Shown: positions 54,658-63,691 of the stretch, piece after piece | How the letters are laid out: every line of letters starts with the position of its first letter | Position numbering within the stretch: the first letter of the stretch is position 1 | Source: Flavobacterium sp. 123 | GTDB lineage: Bacteria; Bacteroidota; Bacteroidia; Flavobacteriales; Flavobacteriaceae | Reading direction: 5' to 3' | DNA: 64,000 bases | NCBI RefSeq assembly: GCF_003634825.1 | Contig: NZ_RBXD01000001.1 | Coordinates: 2,006,501-2,070,500, forward strand | The notes under the pieces: generated by a model | What the model was told of the DNA's origin: nothing | The model's database searches: none | What the model saw: the letters and a program-made list of their open reading frames with translations, nothing else | Position numbers and translations under genes: made by a program

Positions 54658-55185
54658 ATGTTAGAAGAAAACGTAATATTAGTTGATACAAATGATGAGC
54701 AGATTGGCTTAATGCCAAAGCTCGAAGCACATGAAAAAGCGGTTTTGCATCGTGCATTTTCGGTTTTTATTTTGAATAATAAAAATGAAATTATGCTGCA
54801 GCAACGTGCCCATCAAAAATACCATTCTCCTTTATTGTGGACCAATACTTGTTGTAGTCATCAAAGAGAAGGCGAGTCTAATATTCAGGCTGGAAGCAGA
54901 AGATTATTTGAGGAGATGGGTTTTAAAACTGAACTCAAAGAATTGTTTCATTTTATTTATAAAGCGCCTTTTGATAATGGATTGACAGAACATGAACTAG
55001 ATCACGTTATGATTGGGTATTATGATGAAGCTCCAGTTATAAATAGTGAAGAAGTTGAAGATTGGAAATGGATGTTAATTGAGGATGTTAAAACGGACAT
55101 AGAGATTCATCCTGAAATATACACCGTTTGGTTTAAAATTATTTTTGACGAATTTTATCATTACTTGGAAGACCATAAAATTTAA
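54658..55185 (+). CDS. idi: Isopentenyl-diphosphate delta-isomerase
   Basis: Idi interconverts isopentenyl and dimethylallyl diphosphate for isoprenoid, quinone and carotenoid synthesis. The 175-residue Nudix-fold enzyme (type I) has HRAFSVFILNNKNEIMLQQR, the active-site Cys in LWTNTCCSHQREGE, a degenerate Nudix box GSRRLFEEMGF, and the Glu-rich VEDWKWMLIEDV. Length is normal. It heads an apparent operon with queD and bcp. Confidence 0.94.
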   Translation: MLEENVILVDTNDEQIGLMPKLEAHEKAVLHRAFSVFILNNKNEIMLQQRAHQKYHSPLLWTNTCCSHQREGESNIQAGSRRLFEEMGFKTELKELFHFIYKAPFDNGLTEHELDHVMIGYYDEAPVINSEEVEDWKWMLIEDVKTDIEIHPEIYTVWFKIIFDEFYHYLEDHKI

Positions 55186-55193
55186 TAATTAGT

Positions 55194-55604
55194 ATGAAAG
55201 TTACAATATCTAGAAAAGCTCATTTTAATGCTGCGCACCGGTTGTATCGAAAAGATTGGACTTTTGAAAAAAATGATGCGGTTTTTGGCAAGTGCAATAA
55301 TCCCAATTTTCATGGTCATAATTATGAATTAACAGTAAGTGTTACTGGCGAAATCGATCCTGAAACTGGATATGTTATGGATGTAAAGTTTTTGACAGAT
55401 ATCATCAAAGAAGAAGTTGAAAACCCTTTTGATCATAAAAATCTTAATCTAGATGTAATTGAATTTCAGGATTTGAATCCAACAGCGGAGAATATTGTTG
55501 TTGTGATTTGGAATAAAATCAGAAAAAGAATCAAGCCAGAATTAGAACTTGAAGTGGTTCTTTATGAAACTCCACGTAATTTTGTAACCTATAAAGGACA
55601 ATAA
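55194..55604 (+). CDS. queD: 6-carboxytetrahydropterin synthase
   Basis: A 136-residue PTPS/QueD protein that turns dihydroneopterin triphosphate into 6-carboxytetrahydropterin, an early step of queuosine synthesis. FNAAHRL and NFHGHNYELTV supply the three zinc-binding His. The catalytic Cys is in FGKCNNPN, and DHKNLNLDV and PTAEN complete the family pattern. It starts 8 bases after idi and its stop overlaps bcp by one base. PTPS activity cannot be excluded. Confidence 0.9.
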   Translation: MKVTISRKAHFNAAHRLYRKDWTFEKNDAVFGKCNNPNFHGHNYELTVSVTGEIDPETGYVMDVKFLTDIIKEEVENPFDHKNLNLDVIEFQDLNPTAENIVVVIWNKIRKRIKPELELEVVLYETPRNFVTYKGQ

Positions 55605-56065
55605 TGGCACTGAAAGTAGGAGATAAACTTCCCGTTTTTAAAGCTAAAGATGCAGATGGGAATGATTTTGATAGCCTCAAATTTGTAGGCAAAAAGCCCT
55701 TGGTTATTTATTTTTACCCTAAAGATAATACACCAGGCTGTACAGCAGAAGCTTGTGGTTTTAGAGATCGATTTGAAGACTTTAAGGATTTAGGTGCTGA
55801 AATTATAGGAATAAGCAGTGATAGTGTTGTTTCACATCAAAAATTTGCAAAACAATATAAACTTCCTTTTATTCTGTTGTCAGATACGGATAAAAAAATT
55901 ACAAATCTTTTTGGAGTTCCTTCAGGTTTGTTTGGTTTGCTGCCAGGAAGAGTAACTTATGTAGTTGATAAAAATGGAATTATTAAGTTAATTTTTAATA
56001 GTAGTTTGATGGCTACTAAACATATTTCTAAGGCACTTGAAGTAATAAAAGAATTAGCTAAATAA
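55604..56065 (+). CDS. bcp: Thioredoxin-dependent peroxiredoxin (BCP type)
   Basis: A 153-residue peroxiredoxin that reduces hydrogen and organic peroxides. YFYPKDNTPGCTAEACGF has the peroxidatic Cys46 and resolving Cys51, spaced as in BCP/PrxQ. ISSDSVVSHQKFAKQYKLPF and TYVVDKNGII are also typical. It overlaps the queD stop by one base (TAATG). It is cytoplasmic, having no signal. Confidence 0.94.
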   Translation: MALKVGDKLPVFKAKDADGNDFDSLKFVGKKPLVIYFYPKDNTPGCTAEACGFRDRFEDFKDLGAEIIGISSDSVVSHQKFAKQYKLPFILLSDTDKKITNLFGVPSGLFGLLPGRVTYVVDKNGIIKLIFNSSLMATKHISKALEVIKELAK

Positions 56066-56184
56066 GAACCTTGATTTTTAGTTTCTAAAAAACGTAAGGA
56101 TTAGGCAATTAAGAAATTTTTTTAATGGAAAAGCTTCAATTTTAGAAATTTAGATTTCATAGCTAGTAATAGAAAGATTATGTG

Positions 56185-56192
56185 TACTTTTG
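56185..56192 (+). promoter_or_regulatory. -7 box for the 88-aa protein gene
   Basis: TACTTTTG, 26 bases before the ATG; an A-rich stretch directly precedes the start codon, which favours strong translation in Bacteroidetes. Confidence 0.55.
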
Positions 56193-56218
56193 CAAACGCA
56201 AATTAAAATTAAAAAAAA

Positions 56219-56485
56219 ATGGCAAACGTTAAGAATTTAAAAAAAGACATCAACTACGTTTTAGGAGATATTATTGAAGCAGTTTACTTGTTTGAAATTT
56301 CAACTTCAGGAAAACCAACTACAGAAACTAACGCTTTGATTGACGAAGCTATTGCAGCTTTTGATGCTTTAATTACAAAAGTAAACACAAAAAATGTTGA
56401 AAATAAAAAAGCACACTTCAAACAAATCAATGTTGAATTGGAACAAACTGCAAATCAATTGATTGCTAAAATCAACGAATTGTAA
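56219..56485 (+). CDS. Small helical protein of unknown function, 88 aa
   Basis: I do not recognise a family name for this 88-residue protein. It appears fully helical and charged: VKNLKKDINYVLGDIIEAVY, ETNALIDEAIAAFDALITKV and ELEQTANQLIAKINEL suggest a three-helix bundle. It has its own promoter, an A-rich start region and a codon choice that looks well adapted, which hints at high expression. It lies just upstream of tRNA-Thr but the tRNA has a separate promoter. Confidence 0.85.
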   Translation: MANVKNLKKDINYVLGDIIEAVYLFEISTSGKPTTETNALIDEAIAAFDALITKVNTKNVENKKAHFKQINVELEQTANQLIAKINEL

Positions 56486-56518
56486 GCAAAAAAATAGCAA
56501 AAAAAGTTTGATTTTATT

Positions 56519-56548
56519 TTGGAAAATTAAAATTCAGGCTTATATTTG
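56519..56548 (+). promoter_or_regulatory. tRNA-Thr promoter
   Basis: TTG at 56519-56521 and TATATTTG at 56541-56548 are 19 bases apart, matching the Bacteroidetes consensus. The tRNA begins 16 bases downstream. Confidence 0.7.
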
Positions 56549-56563
56549 CACCCGTAATACGTC

Positions 56564-56637
56564 GCCAGCGTAGCTCAGTTGGCTAGAGCAGCTGATTTGT
56601 AATCAGCAGGTCGTGGGTTCGAGTCCCTCCGCCGGCT
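56564..56637 (+). tRNA. tRNA-Thr (anticodon TGT)
   Basis: The sequence folds as a cloverleaf: acceptor GCCAGCG with CGCCGGC (one A-C mismatch), D arm GCTC/GAGC, anticodon stem GCTGA/TCAGC around TTTGTAA (anticodon TGT), and T arm with TTCGAGT. The 3' CCA is not encoded; the next bases are CTTT. A strong terminator follows at once. Confidence 0.92.
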
Positions 56638-56644
56638 CTTTAAT

Positions 56645-56680
56645 AAAACCACCTAATTTATTAGGTGGTTTTTTGTTTTT
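56645..56680 (+). terminator. Intrinsic terminator after tRNA-Thr
   Basis: Perfect 12-bp stem (56645-56656 with 56661-56672), TTTA loop, then a T-rich tail. Confidence 0.9.
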
Positions 56681-56769
56681 ATTCAGAATCCAATTCATTA
56701 AATAGTTTATCCAGTTTTTAACAGCGACAATTAAATGGAATAATTAGTTGCTTTTTTGCAAGCATAAAA

Positions 56770-56796
56770 AAAACCGTATTTTAGCAATACGGTTTT
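56770..56796 (-). terminator. Intrinsic terminator of the DUF4369 gene
   Basis: An 11-bp perfect stem (56770-56780 with 56786-56796) around 5 bases; read on the minus strand it is followed by a run of T. Confidence 0.85.
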
Positions 56797-56819
56797 CTCG
56801 GGTTTAATAATGGTTTGGT

Positions 56820-57530
56820 TTATTTCTGGTTTTTAATATCGGTAACGTATTGAGTTAATTTCTTTCCATACAACGATTTTGCAACTTTTGGAGACATTGA
56901 TTTCTGGATTGTATCTAGAAATTTGATGTTGATATCATAAATATCAGACAGCGCAATATAAGGAGAAACTTCATAATTTCTATTATTGATAGCAAAATTA
57001 GTTGCATATAAATACTTTCTCTTTGTATTCGTTTCTTGTTTAAGATTTATACTATCAATCGCCTTTTGATTTTCACTCTTAATTGCTTTGAATTGTTGCT
57101 CTATCAAAGTTAGATTTTCATCTTTAAAACGAGAATTGATTTTTTTGTATTCTTCATATAAATCTTGATTTTTAGAGCCTGTAATTTTAGCATCTCCAAT
57201 ATATGAATCTAAACTAGTTTCGATGTTAATGTCACCTGGTTCAGCAAAAAACAATATGTTGTTGTCAAGAGAATTACTTACACCTCTATCTAAAAATAAA
57301 TAAAGCATTTCAGGAGATTTTAATTCTAAATCACTTTGAAATTTTGAGCTTCCATCAATAAGTATAGTATCTAAAGCAACTAACGAAGTGTCAACGACTC
57401 TTTGAATATATAATGTTCCTTTTTTTAATCCTTTTATATTTCCAGTAATATGCAAATTTGTTTTTGAATCTTTATCGTTGCATGATGCCAAAAGGGCAAC
57501 AGCAGCGAATGCAATAATTGTTTTTTTCAT
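56820..57530 (-). CDS. DUF4369 lipoprotein
   Basis: A 236-residue lipoprotein: KKTIIAFAAVALLASCNDKD has the lipobox with Cys16. An N-terminal DUF4369 domain follows, with NLHITGNIKGLKKGTLYIQR and DTILIDGSSKFQSDLELKSP. The C-terminal half is helical (EQQFKAIKSENQKAIDSINL). DUF4369 often precedes thioredoxin-like domains in Bacteroidetes, but no CxxC is present here. An upstream ATG adds 19 residues; ATG 57530 is preferred because it directly gives the signal peptide. Confidence 0.85.
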   Translation of the reverse strand: MKKTIIAFAAVALLASCNDKDSKTNLHITGNIKGLKKGTLYIQRVVDTSLVALDTILIDGSSKFQSDLELKSPEMLYLFLDRGVSNSLDNNILFFAEPGDINIETSLDSYIGDAKITGSKNQDLYEEYKKINSRFKDENLTLIEQQFKAIKSENQKAIDSINLKQETNTKRKYLYATNFAINNRNYEVSPYIALSDIYDINIKFLDTIQKSMSPKVAKSLYGKKLTQYVTDIKNQK

Positions 57531-57605
57531 TTGTGTTTTATATTTTGTTGCAAAATAAAGAAAATTGTTCAAATGATTGGATTTCATTTAATGGAATTTT
57601 AAAAA

Positions 57606-57637
57606 AAAATCCCAATCTATTTCTAAATTGGGATTTT
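57606..57637 (-). terminator. Intrinsic terminator of the M61 peptidase gene
   Basis: An 11-bp perfect stem (57606-57616 with 57627-57637) with a T-run on the minus strand, between the M61 gene and the DUF4369 start. Confidence 0.85.
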
Positions 57638-57656
57638 CTAAATTGGTTTGAAAGTC

Positions 57657-59519
57657 TTATCCTTTTAACCAAGAATTTTTCAAGGTGTTTTTAGATTTGT
57701 CTGTTGCTTCAAGACTATCTTTTTCTTCGTAAGGTAGTTTTACTTTTCCTTTTAAAGTCATTTCTTTACCATCTCGTTTTATTTTGACAGAAATAGCATC
57801 ATTTTCTTTCCAATTCTGACTATCGGAAATCATATCGTAAATGTTGTCCAGAGAATATAGTTTTTCATTTATTGCAATGATAATGTCACCACCTCTTAAA
57901 TCGATGTTTTTATAAAAATCTATTAACGTTATATTAGGCAGTACAATGATTTCTTTAGTTTGATGATTCACTGATATATAAGGGGATTTCCCTTTTAAGA
58001 AAACATTACCAGCTACTTTTTCAGTTGACTTAGTTACACCTACTTTGGCTAGATATTCATTATAAGGAATAGGAGTTGAGCCAGAAACATATTTGGTCAA
58101 AAATTCGCCAACTTCAGGATAGGTTAAAGAGGTGATTTTTGCAAAAAGTTCGTTGTCATTGAAAGCTTTTGATACACCATATTCGGCAGATAATTTGTGC
58201 ATTAAATCTAGAATACCTCTTTCCCCATTGCTTTTTTCTCTAATAATGATGTCAATACACATACCGATAAGAGCTCCTTTTTCATAAACATTTAGATATT
58301 GATCTTTATAAGGTTCCGTCAATACATTTGCGCTCATGGTTGTGAACGGCATAGTATCATTCATTTTGTTAGCATGATCAATTTTTTCTGAAATACGACT
58401 GTAGAATTCCTTTTCGTCAATTAATCCTTGATTAATTTGAAAAAGATTGGCAAAATATTCTGTTACACCTTCATACATCCATAAATGTTCAGACATTTTT
58501 GGAGCATTGTAATCAAAATTTTGAATTTCTTGTGAATGAATTGTTAGCGGTGTTACAATATGGAAAAACTCATGCGAAACTACATCTTTCATTGATTTTA
58601 CTAATTCATCTTTAGGTAACATTTCTGGCAAAACTACGGTTGTTACAGTAGGATGTTCTAGCGCTCCAAATCCTTTGGCGTCAGTATCTTTCATAGTAGA
58701 TAGATACAATAAAACACTGTATTTTTTTGTAGAATTGATTTTGCCTAAAAAAGTTTTTTGAGCCGTCATCATTGTTTTCATATCTGGCGTGATACTTTCA
58801 GCAGTGACTTTACCAGTTGGGGAATAAACACCAATTAAAATGTCCATTCCGTCAACCGTGAATGTAGTGTAGTCTGGTTTTGAATACATAACTGGATTTT
58901 CAACTAATTCGGCATATCTAGGAGTTATAAAAACATCACTTGTGTTAGTTGCGTCTTGATCAATCATTGAAGTAGCACCCCAAAGAGTTTCTGGATGTGC
59001 TATGGTAACTTTATATGGTAGGTCTTTTTTATCTTGAAAATACCCCACAAATCCATGCATGTTTATCATGAAATTAGTTCCTGCATCAATATTAGTTCCT
59101 GCAGGTGAAAAGATATCTTCTTTACCAAAACCTTTTCCTTTTTCAGTATCGTAAGTGTCGTTAACTAAATAAGTAATTGTTTTTAAGTTTTTAGCATTTG
59201 TTATAGACCAAGAGTTTGTGTCTAATTTTTTTACAATTAAAAGATTTCCTTTTGAGTCAAATGCTTTTAAATCATCAATATATCTTCCGTAATCATCATC
59301 AGAATAGGTTCCTGGAACCATTTTAGGAATGCTATAAGTAATTTCTTCAGTGCTGAATTTAGGAGCGTTTATTGTAACCAAAACTTTATCATCTTTGACA
59401 TCATTAAGGTTGATATTAACTTTTACTTCTTGTTTTAATGCAGTAGAAGAGGATGGCGCTATGGTTTTACAACTCCATAAAATAGAGGTAACTGCAAGGG
59501 TGAAAAATATTCTTTTCAT
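57657..59519 (-). CDS. M61 family metallopeptidase, lipoprotein-like
   Basis: A 620-residue exported protein (signal FFTLAVTSILWSC, Cys16 possible lipobox). An N-terminal beta domain is followed by a gluzincin peptidase core: SHEFFHIVTPL is the HExxH zinc motif near residue 315, and LWMYEGVTEYFANLF contains the downstream Glu ligand. A C-terminal PDZ domain (GGDIIIAINEKLYSLDNIYD) is near 550-600. This is the glycyl-aminopeptidase-like M61 layout. It would act in the periplasm or at the surface. Single gene with its own terminator. Confidence 0.92.
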   Translation of the reverse strand: MKRIFFTLAVTSILWSCKTIAPSSSTALKQEVKVNINLNDVKDDKVLVTINAPKFSTEEITYSIPKMVPGTYSDDDYGRYIDDLKAFDSKGNLLIVKKLDTNSWSITNAKNLKTITYLVNDTYDTEKGKGFGKEDIFSPAGTNIDAGTNFMINMHGFVGYFQDKKDLPYKVTIAHPETLWGATSMIDQDATNTSDVFITPRYAELVENPVMYSKPDYTTFTVDGMDILIGVYSPTGKVTAESITPDMKTMMTAQKTFLGKINSTKKYSVLLYLSTMKDTDAKGFGALEHPTVTTVVLPEMLPKDELVKSMKDVVSHEFFHIVTPLTIHSQEIQNFDYNAPKMSEHLWMYEGVTEYFANLFQINQGLIDEKEFYSRISEKIDHANKMNDTMPFTTMSANVLTEPYKDQYLNVYEKGALIGMCIDIIIREKSNGERGILDLMHKLSAEYGVSKAFNDNELFAKITSLTYPEVGEFLTKYVSGSTPIPYNEYLAKVGVTKSTEKVAGNVFLKGKSPYISVNHQTKEIIVLPNITLIDFYKNIDLRGGDIIIAINEKLYSLDNIYDMISDSQNWKENDAISVKIKRDGKEMTLKGKVKLPYEEKDSLEATDKSKNTLKNSWLKG

Positions 59520-59631
59520 GTTTATTTATTTTTTGCTATTTGTCGCTAAATGTATAAAAATGTTACATTTAGATTGGTTGGTAAAGGTTCGTCTTTATAT
59601 TTAAATTTAATATAAATGTAAGGAATAAAAA

Positions 59632-59654
59632 AAACTCCTGGTATTCAGGAGTTT
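59632..59654 (-). terminator. Intrinsic terminator of the DUF2805 gene
   Basis: A 9-bp stem (59632-59640 with 59646-59654) around GTATT, with a T-run on the minus strand. Confidence 0.8.
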
Positions 59655-59660
59655 ATTATG

Positions 59661-59942
59661 TTAATCTAGTTTGTTTTTTATATAATATTTACCATCTAAA
59701 TCTTCATCAAAATCGTCAATTTTAAGAGGTTTTGGTTTTGGTTTATTTGCTGTAGCTTTCTTTTTCCACATTTCAAATTTTTCTGCTGGCATCTTCTTTT
59801 TCATTATTTCTAAAACTTCTTTTTCGGCTAAACCAAATTCTTTTTTGATAATTTCAAAAGGATTTCTTTCTTCTAGGGCCAATGTAACGAGTTTCTCTGT
59901 CTCTTCCCAGTTTAATTCTTTGCGGTTACTCTTTTTCATCAC
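59661..59942 (-). CDS. DUF2805 (TIGR03643-like) small protein
   Basis: A 93-residue protein with LNWEETEKLVTLALEERNPF (about 9-28), EFGLAEKEVLEIMKKKM and FEMWKKKATANK, the order that I associate with DUF2805. A basic, helix-turn-helix-like segment suggests nucleic-acid binding, but function is unknown. The C-terminal tail (KIDDFDEDLDGKYYIKNKLD) is acidic. Two Met start the frame. Confidence 0.82.
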   Translation of the reverse strand: MMKKSNRKELNWEETEKLVTLALEERNPFEIIKKEFGLAEKEVLEIMKKKMPAEKFEMWKKKATANKPKPKPLKIDDFDEDLDGKYYIKNKLD

Positions 59943-60080
59943 GTGAAAATTAATTCAAATAAGGTGTTAACAATTAGTAAATTTGGTTTTTTAATATATA
60001 CCAATATTAATAAAAAAAATTATTACTTTTTCTCAAAAGAGAATTTTTTTTATTGATTTTTAGTTGTTTGAGTTGAGACA

Positions 60081-60887
60081 CTATTTTTGAAATGGTATTT
60101 TTAATAAGTTTTTTAATTGATTGTGTTCTTCAGGTTTCATGTGGGTGTCTATTCCGTAAATTATTTCTTCTCTTGGCATCGTCCTAAAAGTTCCAAATAA
60201 ACGATCCCAAACAGAAAAAATGTTTCCATAATTACTATCTGTATATGGTAAAACATAATGATGATGCACTTTATGCATATCAGGGGAAACTATAAAATAG
60301 CTTAAAAAAACATCTAATTTTTTTGGAATCGATAGGTTTGCATGATTAAATTGAGTGGCAATAACGGACAGAGTCTGATACAAAAAAACCATCCACATAG
60401 GACTTCCTACTATTAAAACTCCCAAAGATGTAAATACAAATCGGATTACACTTTCGCCAGGATGATGTCTGTTTGCAGTTGTAGTATCGATCCAAGTATC
60501 ACTATGGTGAATCAAGTGAAAAGACCATAAAAATTTTATTTTGTGTTCTATTAAATGAACTAAATAAGCGCCTATTAAGTCTAATAGTGCTAATCCAATA
60601 ATCAAATAAAGCCAATTTGGCATTTTTGGGAGCCATTGTAAAACGCCAAAATGATTTGTAGTACACCAATTAGCTGTTTTTAATAAAATAAAAGCCAGAC
60701 AGAAGTTGACTATTATAGTTGTAAAAGTGAGAAAAAAGTTAATTCCTGCATGATGCCATTTTTTATAATTAAATTTAAAAAGAGGAAAGGCATTTTCTAT
60801 AAGCCAAAAAATAGTAATGCCAGCCACTAAAATTAAACTTCTATGAGAGGAAGGAATTGACGAAAAATAAGAAATAATTTCATTCAT
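60081..60887 (-). CDS. Sterol desaturase family (fatty acid hydroxylase) protein
   Basis: A 268-residue membrane protein with the di-iron His clusters of the fatty acid hydroxylase superfamily: HLIEHKIKFLWSFHLIHHSD (about 112-131), NRHHPGE and MHKVHHHYVLPY. About five membrane helices surround them. Substrate could be a fatty acid, sterol-like or carotenoid compound; bacterial members are varied. It is preceded by a clear promoter. Confidence 0.9.
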   Translation of the reverse strand: MNEIISYFSSIPSSHRSLILVAGITIFWLIENAFPLFKFNYKKWHHAGINFFLTFTTIIVNFCLAFILLKTANWCTTNHFGVLQWLPKMPNWLYLIIGLALLDLIGAYLVHLIEHKIKFLWSFHLIHHSDTWIDTTTANRHHPGESVIRFVFTSLGVLIVGSPMWMVFLYQTLSVIATQFNHANLSIPKKLDVFLSYFIVSPDMHKVHHHYVLPYTDSNYGNIFSVWDRLFGTFRTMPREEIIYGIDTHMKPEEHNQLKNLLKIPFQK

Positions 60888-60904
60888 ATATGATGTATTT
60901 ATTC

Positions 60905-60912
60905 CAAATTTA
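60905..60912 (-). promoter_or_regulatory. -7 box for the sterol desaturase gene
   Basis: TAAATTTG on the minus strand, 18 bases upstream of the start codon. Confidence 0.5.
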
Positions 60913-60934
60913 ATGATTTTTAGGTTCGTAAAAC

Positions 60935-61537
60935 TTATTTGATAATACGAAAGGTGAGATTAATTCTCGGGCCTATTGGTTTAGCTGTTTTTGGAATTTG
61001 ATGTTTCCAATACTGTTGTGTAGTTCCCTTCATTATTAATAAACTACCGTGTTCTAAAAGAATATTTTTTTTAATTCCTGTATTCGAATTGTGTTTTAAT
61101 TGAAAATTTCTTGTGGCGCCAAAGCTCATTGAGGCTATAATTGGATTTATGCCTAATTCTTTTTCATCATCAGCGTGCCAGCCATTACTGTCTTTTCCAT
61201 CTCGATAATAGTTTAGTAAGACCGTCGTAAATTCTGTTGGACAAACTTTTTCGATTTCAAGTTTAATTTTTTCTAAAATTGGAATCCAAGGATTAGGTGA
61301 CATTGTAATATTAGAATAGGAATATGTTTTGTTTTTATTTCCATACAAAGCAGTTAATCTGGGTTGTTGATGGATCTTACCGAAAACTCTAATTTCATCT
61401 TGTTGCCACGGAATAGTGTTTTTCAATTCAGAAAAAATAGCATCTGCTTCAATTGTATCCATAAAATGTGGATAGTAAATGATTTCTGCGTCAGGCAAAT
61501 CGAGTACAATTGGTTCTTGTTGGAAGAGTAGATTCAT
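60935..61537 (-). CDS. AlkB-like 2-oxoglutarate-dependent dioxygenase
   Basis: A 200-residue Fe(II)/2-oxoglutarate dioxygenase of the AlkB/ALKBH2 type: GWHADDE provides the HxD iron ligands, TTQQYWKHQIPKT the distal His, and PRINLTFR the Arg residues that bind 2-oxoglutarate. ASMSFGATRNFQLKH is the strand that precedes the fold core. It probably reverses alkylation damage in nucleic acids. It lies between the sterol desaturase gene and aqpZ on the same strand. Confidence 0.93.
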   Translation of the reverse strand: MNLLFQQEPIVLDLPDAEIIYYPHFMDTIEADAIFSELKNTIPWQQDEIRVFGKIHQQPRLTALYGNKNKTYSYSNITMSPNPWIPILEKIKLEIEKVCPTEFTTVLLNYYRDGKDSNGWHADDEKELGINPIIASMSFGATRNFQLKHNSNTGIKKNILLEHGSLLIMKGTTQQYWKHQIPKTAKPIGPRINLTFRIIK

Positions 61538-61548
61538 TGTGTAAAAAT

Positions 61549-61588
61549 AAAGAGAAAAATAAAACTTTTAAATTCTATTTTTCTCTTT
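61549..61588 (-). terminator. Intrinsic terminator of aqpZ
   Basis: A 12-bp perfect stem (61549-61560 with 61577-61588), 16-base loop and an AT-rich T tract on the minus strand. Confidence 0.75.
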
Positions 61589-61611
61589 AAGATAAATTAA
61601 ATACGGATTAG

Positions 61612-62319
61612 TTACGCATTAGAATGGTCTTGCAATAAATTTTTATAAATAAATCCAGCAACAATTGCTCCTAAAATAGGTGCAACCCAAAACAACCATA
61701 CCTGAGATAAAGGTTCTCCACCTACAAATAAAGCTTGTGATAATGATCGAGCTGGATTTACAGATGTGTTAGTAATAGGAATGCTGATTAAGTGGATTAA
61801 AGTTAACGCTAAGCCAATTGCAACTCCTGCAAATTTTCCATTTGCAAATTTGTCTGTTGCCCCAAGGATTACTAATAAAAAGAATAATGTCAAAACAAAT
61901 TCAGCAAGGAAGGCGGCTTGTATAGAGTATCCATTTGGTGAAAAAGCACCAAAGCCATTAGACGCAAATGCTCCAGCTTTTGTAGCATCAATAATAAAAC
62001 CTGCTTTTCCAGAAGCAATTGTATATAAAGTTCCTGCTGCTGCAATCGCTCCGATACATTGAGCAATAATGTAGGGAAGTAATTCTTTGGCTGAAAATCT
62101 TCCTCCTGCCCATAATCCAAAAGAAACTGCAGGATTGAAATGTCCTCCAGAAATATGCCCGACGGCATACGCCATAGTTAGCACGGTTAGACCAAATGCA
62201 AGTGAAACTCCAGCGAAACCAATTCCTAAATCAGGAATTCCAGCAGCAAAAATAGCACTGCCACAACCGCCAAATACAAGCCAATACGTTCCGAAAAATT
62301 CTGCTAATAATTTTTTCAT
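61612..62319 (-). CDS. aqpZ: Aquaporin Z-type MIP channel
   Basis: A 235-residue MIP family channel with six helices and both pore loops: [12 protein letters not shown] (NPA, about 60-71) and [15 protein letters not shown] (NPA, about 183-197). [20 protein letters not shown] is the standard first helix. The His-free selectivity region was not resolved by eye, but overall similarity is to AqpZ. It moves water across the inner membrane. The DoxX gene ends 32 bases upstream. Confidence 0.92.
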   Translation of the reverse strand: MKKLLAEFFGTYWLVFGGCGSAIFAAGIPDLGIGFAGVSLAFGLTVLTMAYAVGHISGGHFNPAVSFGLWAGGRFSAKELLPYIIAQCIGAIAAAGTLYTIASGKAGFIIDATKAGAFASNGFGAFSPNGYSIQAAFLAEFVLTLFFLLVILGATDKFANGKFAGVAIGLALTLIHLISIPITNTSVNPARSLSQALFVGGEPLSQVWLFWVAPILGAIVAGFIYKNLLQDHSNA

Positions 62320-62350
62320 AATTGAGATTTTTTAGATTAGAAGTTCAAGA

Positions 62351-62716
62351 TTACATATTTAAAAGTGTATAATGAAATGACCAGTAAATGAGCACAAATT
62401 GTAATGCCATTCGTAAAATTAAAATCCATTTTGGCAAACCAAGACTTGCTTTTTTATCTCTATACATATGGATGTGAGCTGGAAAAACCGCAATCAAAAG
62501 CGCTATAATTCCCCAAGCGGCATATTTTGTATAAAAAGGAATGCATAATAAAACAGCTAAACTAATTTCAGCAAGTCCGCTTATGATATTTAATAGTTTT
62601 GGATTTGGAAAGTAAGGAGGAATGATTTTTTTGTATAGGCGAGGGCTTCTGAAATGGTTTATTCCAGCTAAAAAATAAAGCGAAGCCATCACATATAAAT
62701 CGAAAGGTAAACTCAT
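62351..62716 (-). CDS. DoxX-like membrane protein
   Basis: A 121-residue protein with four hydrophobic helices: LYVMASLYFLAGINHF at the start, then PRLYKKIIPPYFPNPKLLNI, LAEISLAVLLCIP and WGIIALLIAVFPAHIHMY. This is the DoxX/DoxD-like topology. Function is not established for such proteins. It is read in the same direction as aqpZ and may share its transcript. Confidence 0.85.
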   Translation of the reverse strand: MSLPFDLYVMASLYFLAGINHFRSPRLYKKIIPPYFPNPKLLNIISGLAEISLAVLLCIPFYTKYAAWGIIALLIAVFPAHIHMYRDKKASLGLPKWILILRMALQFVLIYWSFHYTLLNM

Positions 62717-62796
62717 AGTAAATGTATTTACTACGAATTTATGAAAAATAGTACAAAAAAGGGAATTGTAAATTAAAAATATTGATTTACAGCGTA

Positions 62797-63690
62797 TTAC
62801 TGTTTTTTAACATTAAAATTCATAATTACAATAGCTGTTATTATTAAGGATATTCCGAACCATTGAAGTAAATTGACGGTTTCATTTAAAAGAAAATACG
62901 CCATTAATACAGATACTGGAAGCTCAAGTGCCGAAACAATACTGCCTAATCCAATTCCTGTATGTGGAAATCCAGCATTCATTAAAAGCGGCGGAATTAT
63001 AGTTCCGAAAAGCGAAAGAATTATTCCCCATTTCATGAAAATTGTAAAGTTGAAAGGGGTAGTTTGTGTAACAAAAGCAAAAACAAAAACTATGATTGCT
63101 CCGCCAAGTAACATAAATAAACTACGTTGAGCAGATGAAATGTGAATTGCTACTCGATTTGCTGTAAACATAGTTATAGTAAATGAAGTAGCGGACAGAA
63201 GTCCTAATACAATACCTCGCCAATCTAATGAAATACTAGTTTTTAGAATGTTTGTAGCTAATAAGGTTCCAATTAAAACGATTAAAACAGCTAATAATTT
63301 TTTTGTTGAAGGAATTCTTTTGTCTAAAATCATTTCTAATAAAACCCCAATCCAAACCGTTTGCATCAATAAAACAATCGCGATTGAAACCGGAATATAC
63401 CTTACGGTTAAATAATAAAAAACACTAGTTAATCCTAAAGAAGTTCCTGCAAGCAGCAGCTGAAATATATTTTTACCGGAAGCTTTTACTACGGTATTTT
63501 GTTTTTTTAGTTTTTGAAAAGCATTAATGAGACTAATTCCAAGGATTCCCAATACAAATTGAGAAACGGTTATTTCGGCGGTTGAAAACCCTTCATTATA
63601 AGCCATTTTTACAAATGTGGCTAACATACCATAGCTTGTTGCGCCAAGTCCTACTAGAAAAACGCCCTTTAATATATTGTTTTTTCCCAT
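62797..63690 (-). CDS. EamA/DMT family transporter
   Basis: A 297-residue protein with ten membrane helices in two EamA halves (KGVFLVGLGATSYGMLATFV and LDWRGIVLGLLSATSFTITM). Such carriers export small metabolites; the substrate is unknown. The frame opens at 63723, but ATG 63690 comes 2 bases after the DUF2721 stop and precedes the first helix, so it is preferred. It is translated with the DUF2721 gene. Confidence 0.9.
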   Translation of the reverse strand: MGKNNILKGVFLVGLGATSYGMLATFVKMAYNEGFSTAEITVSQFVLGILGISLINAFQKLKKQNTVVKASGKNIFQLLLAGTSLGLTSVFYYLTVRYIPVSIAIVLLMQTVWIGVLLEMILDKRIPSTKKLLAVLIVLIGTLLATNILKTSISLDWRGIVLGLLSATSFTITMFTANRVAIHISSAQRSLFMLLGGAIIVFVFAFVTQTTPFNFTIFMKWGIILSLFGTIIPPLLMNAGFPHTGIGLGSIVSALELPVSVLMAYFLLNETVNLLQWFGISLIITAIVIMNFNVKKQ

Positions 63691-63691
63691 T

